NCBI GenBank assembly: GCA_039583705.1
Contig: JAVKSM010000130.1
Span: forward strand, 1 to 7,634
DNA: 7,634 nucleotides
Reading direction: 5' to 3'
Source of the DNA: JAVKSM01 sp039583705
GTDB taxonomy: Bacteria; Actinomycetota; Actinomycetes; Mycobacteriales; Pseudonocardiaceae
Shown here: piece after piece, positions 6,098 to 7,634 of the stretch
Numbering within the stretch: the first letter of the stretch is position 1
Layout of the letters: each line of letters starts with the position of its first letter
Notes under the pieces: model-generated
Told to the model about the DNA's origin: nothing
What the model saw: the letters and a program-made list of their open reading frames with translations, nothing else
Databases searched by the model: none
Position numbers and translations under genes: made by a program

Positions 6098-6634
6098 CTA
6101 CCCCATGGTCTTCGCGCCGTCGAGGGCCTCCCGGAGAATGTCGGCGTGACCGGCGTGCTGGGCGGTCTCCCCGAGCACGTGGAGCAGGGCGCGGCGAGCC
6201 GACCATCGTGCGCCGGGCTCGAACCAGGGCGCCTCCGGCAGCGGCTGCGACGCGTCCAGGTCGGGCAGCGTCGCCACCAGCTCGTCGGTCCGCCGCGCCA
6301 CCTGCCCGTACTCGTCCAGCAGGCCGGCCAGCGTCTCCCCCTCCAACATGCGGAACTCCTGCGCGTGCGCGGCCACGCTGGCCTCGTCCCAGGTGCCGAA
6401 CGCCGAGGGGCCGGCAAGGATGAAGTCCACCCACCTCCGCTCGGTGGCCGTGACGTGCTTGACCAGGCCGCCGAGGCACAGTTCGCTCACGGTGGTGCGC
6501 CGCGCGGCCTGCTCGTCGGTGAGGTCGCGCACCGTGAAACGCAGGAAGTGCCGGTGCGTGGCCAACGTCTGCAGCAGGTCGGCCCGCTCGCCGGTCACCC
6601 TCTGCTCGACGTCGGTCTGCCGGATGTCGGCCAT
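6098..6634 (-). CDS. DinB / DUF664 family putative metal-dependent protein
   Basis: This 178-residue protein starts MADIRQTDVEQRVTGERADL. It has the four-helix DinB/DUF664 pattern: FLRFTVRDLTDEQAARRTTVSELCLGGLVKHV in helices 1-2, and ETAQHAGHADILREALDG near the C-terminus. Likely metal ligands are His60 (in VKHVTATERRW) with His160 and His163 (QHAGHAD). Actinobacterial members are related to mycothiol-dependent transferases and isomerases, so a thiol transfer or detoxification role is possible, but the substrate cannot be read from the sequence. The longer frame to 6898 is rejected because GGAAGG lies eight bases before ATG 6634. It is the last gene before the composition break and has no functional link to dapD that I can see. 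Confidence 0.88.
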   Translation of the reverse strand: MADIRQTDVEQRVTGERADLLQTLATHRHFLRFTVRDLTDEQAARRTTVSELCLGGLVKHVTATERRWVDFILAGPSAFGTWDEASVAAHAQEFRMLEGETLAGLLDEYGQVARRTDELVATLPDLDASQPLPEAPWFEPGARWSARRALLHVLGETAQHAGHADILREALDGAKTMG

Positions 6635-6642
6635 GGTGTCCG

Positions 6643-6648
6643 CCTTCC
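6643..6648 (-). promoter_or_regulatory. Ribosome binding site of the DinB-family gene (GGAAGG)
   Basis: The minus strand reads GGAAGG, eight bases (CGGACACC), then ATG at 6634. This fixes the start and excludes 88 extra upstream codons. Confidence 0.75.
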
Positions 6649-6665
6649 ATCGGTTCGTGAGCTGG

Positions 6666-6694
6666 ACGGTACGGGCAGGGAGCGACAGTTTTCC
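6666..6694 (-). promoter_or_regulatory. Weak candidate promoter of the DinB-family gene
   Basis: On the minus strand, GGAAAA (6694-6689) is followed after exactly 17 bases by TACCGT (6671-6666), a TANNNT -10 match. Transcription would start near 6659, giving a leader of about 25 bases with the ribosome site inside. The -35 is not a housekeeping TTGACA, so the call rests mainly on the -10 and the spacing. Confidence 0.25.
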
Positions 6695-6939
6695 GGAGCG
6701 CACCCTGCCCAGCCGAGGCGCCAGGCCGTGTCCCGGAGATCTTCTGCCTGCTGCGCGTCGCCAGGGGTAACTCTCCATCTGGGGCGGAGGGCGCCGATGC
6801 ACATCGAGGGGTCTTGTTGCATCAAGCCGGCCCCCAGGCCGATGCCAGGGTGATAAAGTGTCTGCCCCGCATGTCGCCGATTGCCTCTGGTATTGCAATA
6901 CGAAGACCGGTCACGCCGCCAACTGGCCGAATCGGAGTT
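6695..6939. other. Non-coding stretch at the core/accessory transition
   Basis: I see no supported gene here. The left half is still GC-rich; G+C falls from about 6850. Small structures present are CTTG-TTGCAT-CAAG (6813-6826), an inverted repeat within a GGGG/CCCC-flanked segment, and the perfect palindrome GTATTGCAATAC (6890-6901). Neither has a clear partner or adjacent gene. No tRNA cloverleaf or direct-repeat attachment site is recognisable. Confidence 0.5.
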
Positions 6940-7339
6940 TGTATGGTTTCCGAGTCTGCGTGCGCCTGGTCCAATCGTAACGGCGACCGGCTTGATCAGT
7001 GCGCAACGAGCCTGCGCACCTGCGACCATTTTGTCGACGTCGACGCGACTGATCTCGTTGACAAACAGATCCCTTGAATTGTCGCGCGTAGTCCGCGAAC
7101 TTCTACCGGATCCAACGTCGCGAAAAAGCGCTCGATCACCGGCGCATAATGATGTGCAAGTCGATGAACGGGGATATGTTCTTCACATGCGATGTGCCAC
7201 GTGCAGAAAGATCGGCCAGCATTCCAACCAGGACGCCACCATCAGTGGTGCCGCATCGCGTCCGCCGGATTGGCAACTTATTGCCGAGAGTCATCTCGAA
7301 GGACAACACGGCTCGATCCCACATCTGCGGCGACGACAC
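6940..7339 (-). pseudogene. Possible decayed coding sequence, product not recognised
   Basis: The minus strand shows protein-like segments in three successive frames. A 67-codon frame (7339-7136) starts at GTG, contains GTSHVKNISPFIDLHIIM and ends at TGA. Then, overlapping it in a second frame, VIERFFATLDPVEVRGLRA begins at 7139. A third frame from about 7074 reads RDLFVNEISRVDVDKMVAGA and continues through ARCALIKPVAV. Hand-counted G+C by codon position in the 67-codon frame is about 54, 48 and 70%, a coding-like pattern in DNA that averages near 50%. This suggests a gene broken by two frameshifts. GAAGG six bases before the GTG could be a ribosome site, so the 67-residue frame might instead be an intact small gene. 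I recognise no family, and sequencing errors or chance remain possible. Confidence 0.3.
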
Positions 7340-7344
7340 GCCGC
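7327..7344 (-). terminator. GC-rich hairpin after the methyltransferase-like gene
   Basis: GCGGCG (7327-7332) and CGCCGC (7339-7344) form a perfect 6-bp stem with a 6-base loop. It lies 21 bases past the TAA stop at 7366-7368. No U-tract follows. It may mark the 3' end of the right-edge transcript, and it overlaps the putative GTG of the downstream small frame. Confidence 0.3.
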
Positions 7345-7365
7345 GCCTTCAAGAGAAACGATCAC

Positions 7366-7634
7366 TTAGGACAGGGTGCGTGTCCATCCGCTTTCGGGAT
7401 GGGACAGGTGGTGGGTTCCGTCGGCGTCGACCGTCAATTCGTAGTCAGACACCTTGGGTCGCCCCAACTCGTTCCATTCTGCGATCACAGCCGACAGTTC
7501 GTCCCAGAGGAGACGAGGTCCGTGTTCGGTAAGCGTGGCGAGGTCGCCGTTTGCGTGTGCCTTGGCCCAGGAACCCGATGTCGGGTCGACCAGGACATGG
7601 GTCAATACCACTAAGTTAGGTGTAACTTTGGTAG
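7366..7634 (-). CDS. C-terminal part of a PCMT-like methyltransferase of the RiPP-associated type (5' end beyond window)
   Basis: The frame is open from the TAA stop to the window edge with no stop (codons TKVTPNL precede the GTG at 7611), so 7611 is probably internal and about 88 C-terminal residues are visible. The segment DPTSGSWAKAHANGDL, then HGPRLLWDELSAVIAEWNEL, GRPKVSDYELTV, DADGTHHLSHPESGW resembles from memory the C-terminal extension (GPRRLWDEVEAA..WW..AGRP....GLTV..DG....D.P) of actinobacterial protein-L-isoaspartate-O-methyltransferase-like enzymes. These accompany FxLD lanthipeptide or ATP-grasp (Tgm-type) peptide systems, where they methylate Asp residues of the precursor. The SAM-binding domain would lie outside the window. 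The gene is less GC-rich than dapD or dapE, consistent with an accessory locus. Family placement is recall-based. A related regulator-associated methyltransferase is the main alternative. Confidence 0.6.
   Translation of the reverse strand, partial: TKVTPNLVVLTHVLVDPTSGSWAKAHANGDLATLTEHGPRLLWDELSAVIAEWNELGRPKVSDYELTVDADGTHHLSHPESGWTRTLS

Noticed and set aside
3649..6423. A 924-codon plus-strand open frame crossing LOG/dapE/dapD/dinB
   Set aside because: It is antisense to the long TIGR00730 gene and dapE and out of frame with dapD, all of which have intact family motifs. The translation is Arg/Pro/Ala/Gly-rich low complexity. Long stop-free antisense frames are expected at this G+C.
7033..7044. 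Perfect palindrome GTCGACGTCGAC
   Set aside because: It is a simple doubling of a GTCGAC hexamer and would encode Val-Asp repeats in the putative minus-strand debris. No sign of a regulatory role.
6881..7369. A 162-codon plus-strand frame in the lower-GC region
   Set aside because: No recognisable motif, no ribosome site noted, and a Ser/Arg-rich composition. The minus strand of the same segment gives the more protein-like segments and a coding-like codon-position G+C.
7149..7614. Plus-strand frames (127 and 140 codons) opposite the right-edge gene
   Set aside because: Antisense to the methyltransferase-like frame, with Arg/Pro-rich translation and no family features.
1..7634. CRISPR arrays, tRNA/rRNA genes, complete insertion sequences
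   Set aside because: No regularly spaced repeats, no cloverleaf or rRNA motifs, and no transposase signatures were seen on reading both strands.

Overview
The window is very GC-rich (one hand-counted 60-base row inside dapE is 46/60 G+C) and reads as chromosome of a high-GC actinomycete. The gene order glgA/glgM - DUF3117 - tag - DivIVA-domain protein - TIGR00730/LOG genes - dapE - dapD, with the same relative strands, matches the Mycobacterium tuberculosis Rv1201c-Rv1212c neighbourhood as I remember it. fadD6, folP2 and gpgS are absent here, and a second TIGR00730 gene is present. The proteins differ enough from mycobacterial ones that I would not name a genus.

Layout. Positions 12-1163 (+): an actinobacterial GT4 glycogen/maltose-1-phosphate synthase, nearly complete at the left edge. 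Positions 1164-1250: a short tandem repeat that copies the 3' end of the converging DUF3117 gene. Positions 1232-5100 (-): six co-oriented genes, transcribed in the order dapE, long TIGR00730 protein, LOG-like TIGR00730 protein, membrane-anchored DivIVA-domain protein, tag (3-methyladenine DNA glycosylase I), DUF3117 microprotein. Positions 5126-6076 (+): dapD, divergent from dapE across only 25 bp. Positions 6098-6634 (-): a DinB/DUF664-type protein converging on dapD. dapD and dapE are two steps of the succinylase route to meso-diaminopimelate and lysine. The 25-bp gap between them holds two overlapping TANNNT boxes facing opposite ways, which suggests coupled, leaderless divergent transcription.

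From about 6850 to the right edge the composition drops to about 50% G+C (rows 7021-7080 and 7141-7200 count 29/60 and 30/60). No intact gene is recognisable between 6635 and 7365. The minus strand between about 6940 and 7339 looks like a decayed coding sequence spread over three frames. The right edge cuts a minus-strand gene whose visible C-terminal 88 residues resemble the C-terminal extension of PCMT-like methyltransferases found in actinobacterial RiPP clusters (FxLD or ATP-grasp peptide systems). The window therefore runs from a conserved core block into an accessory region, and the most promising biology lies just beyond 7634.
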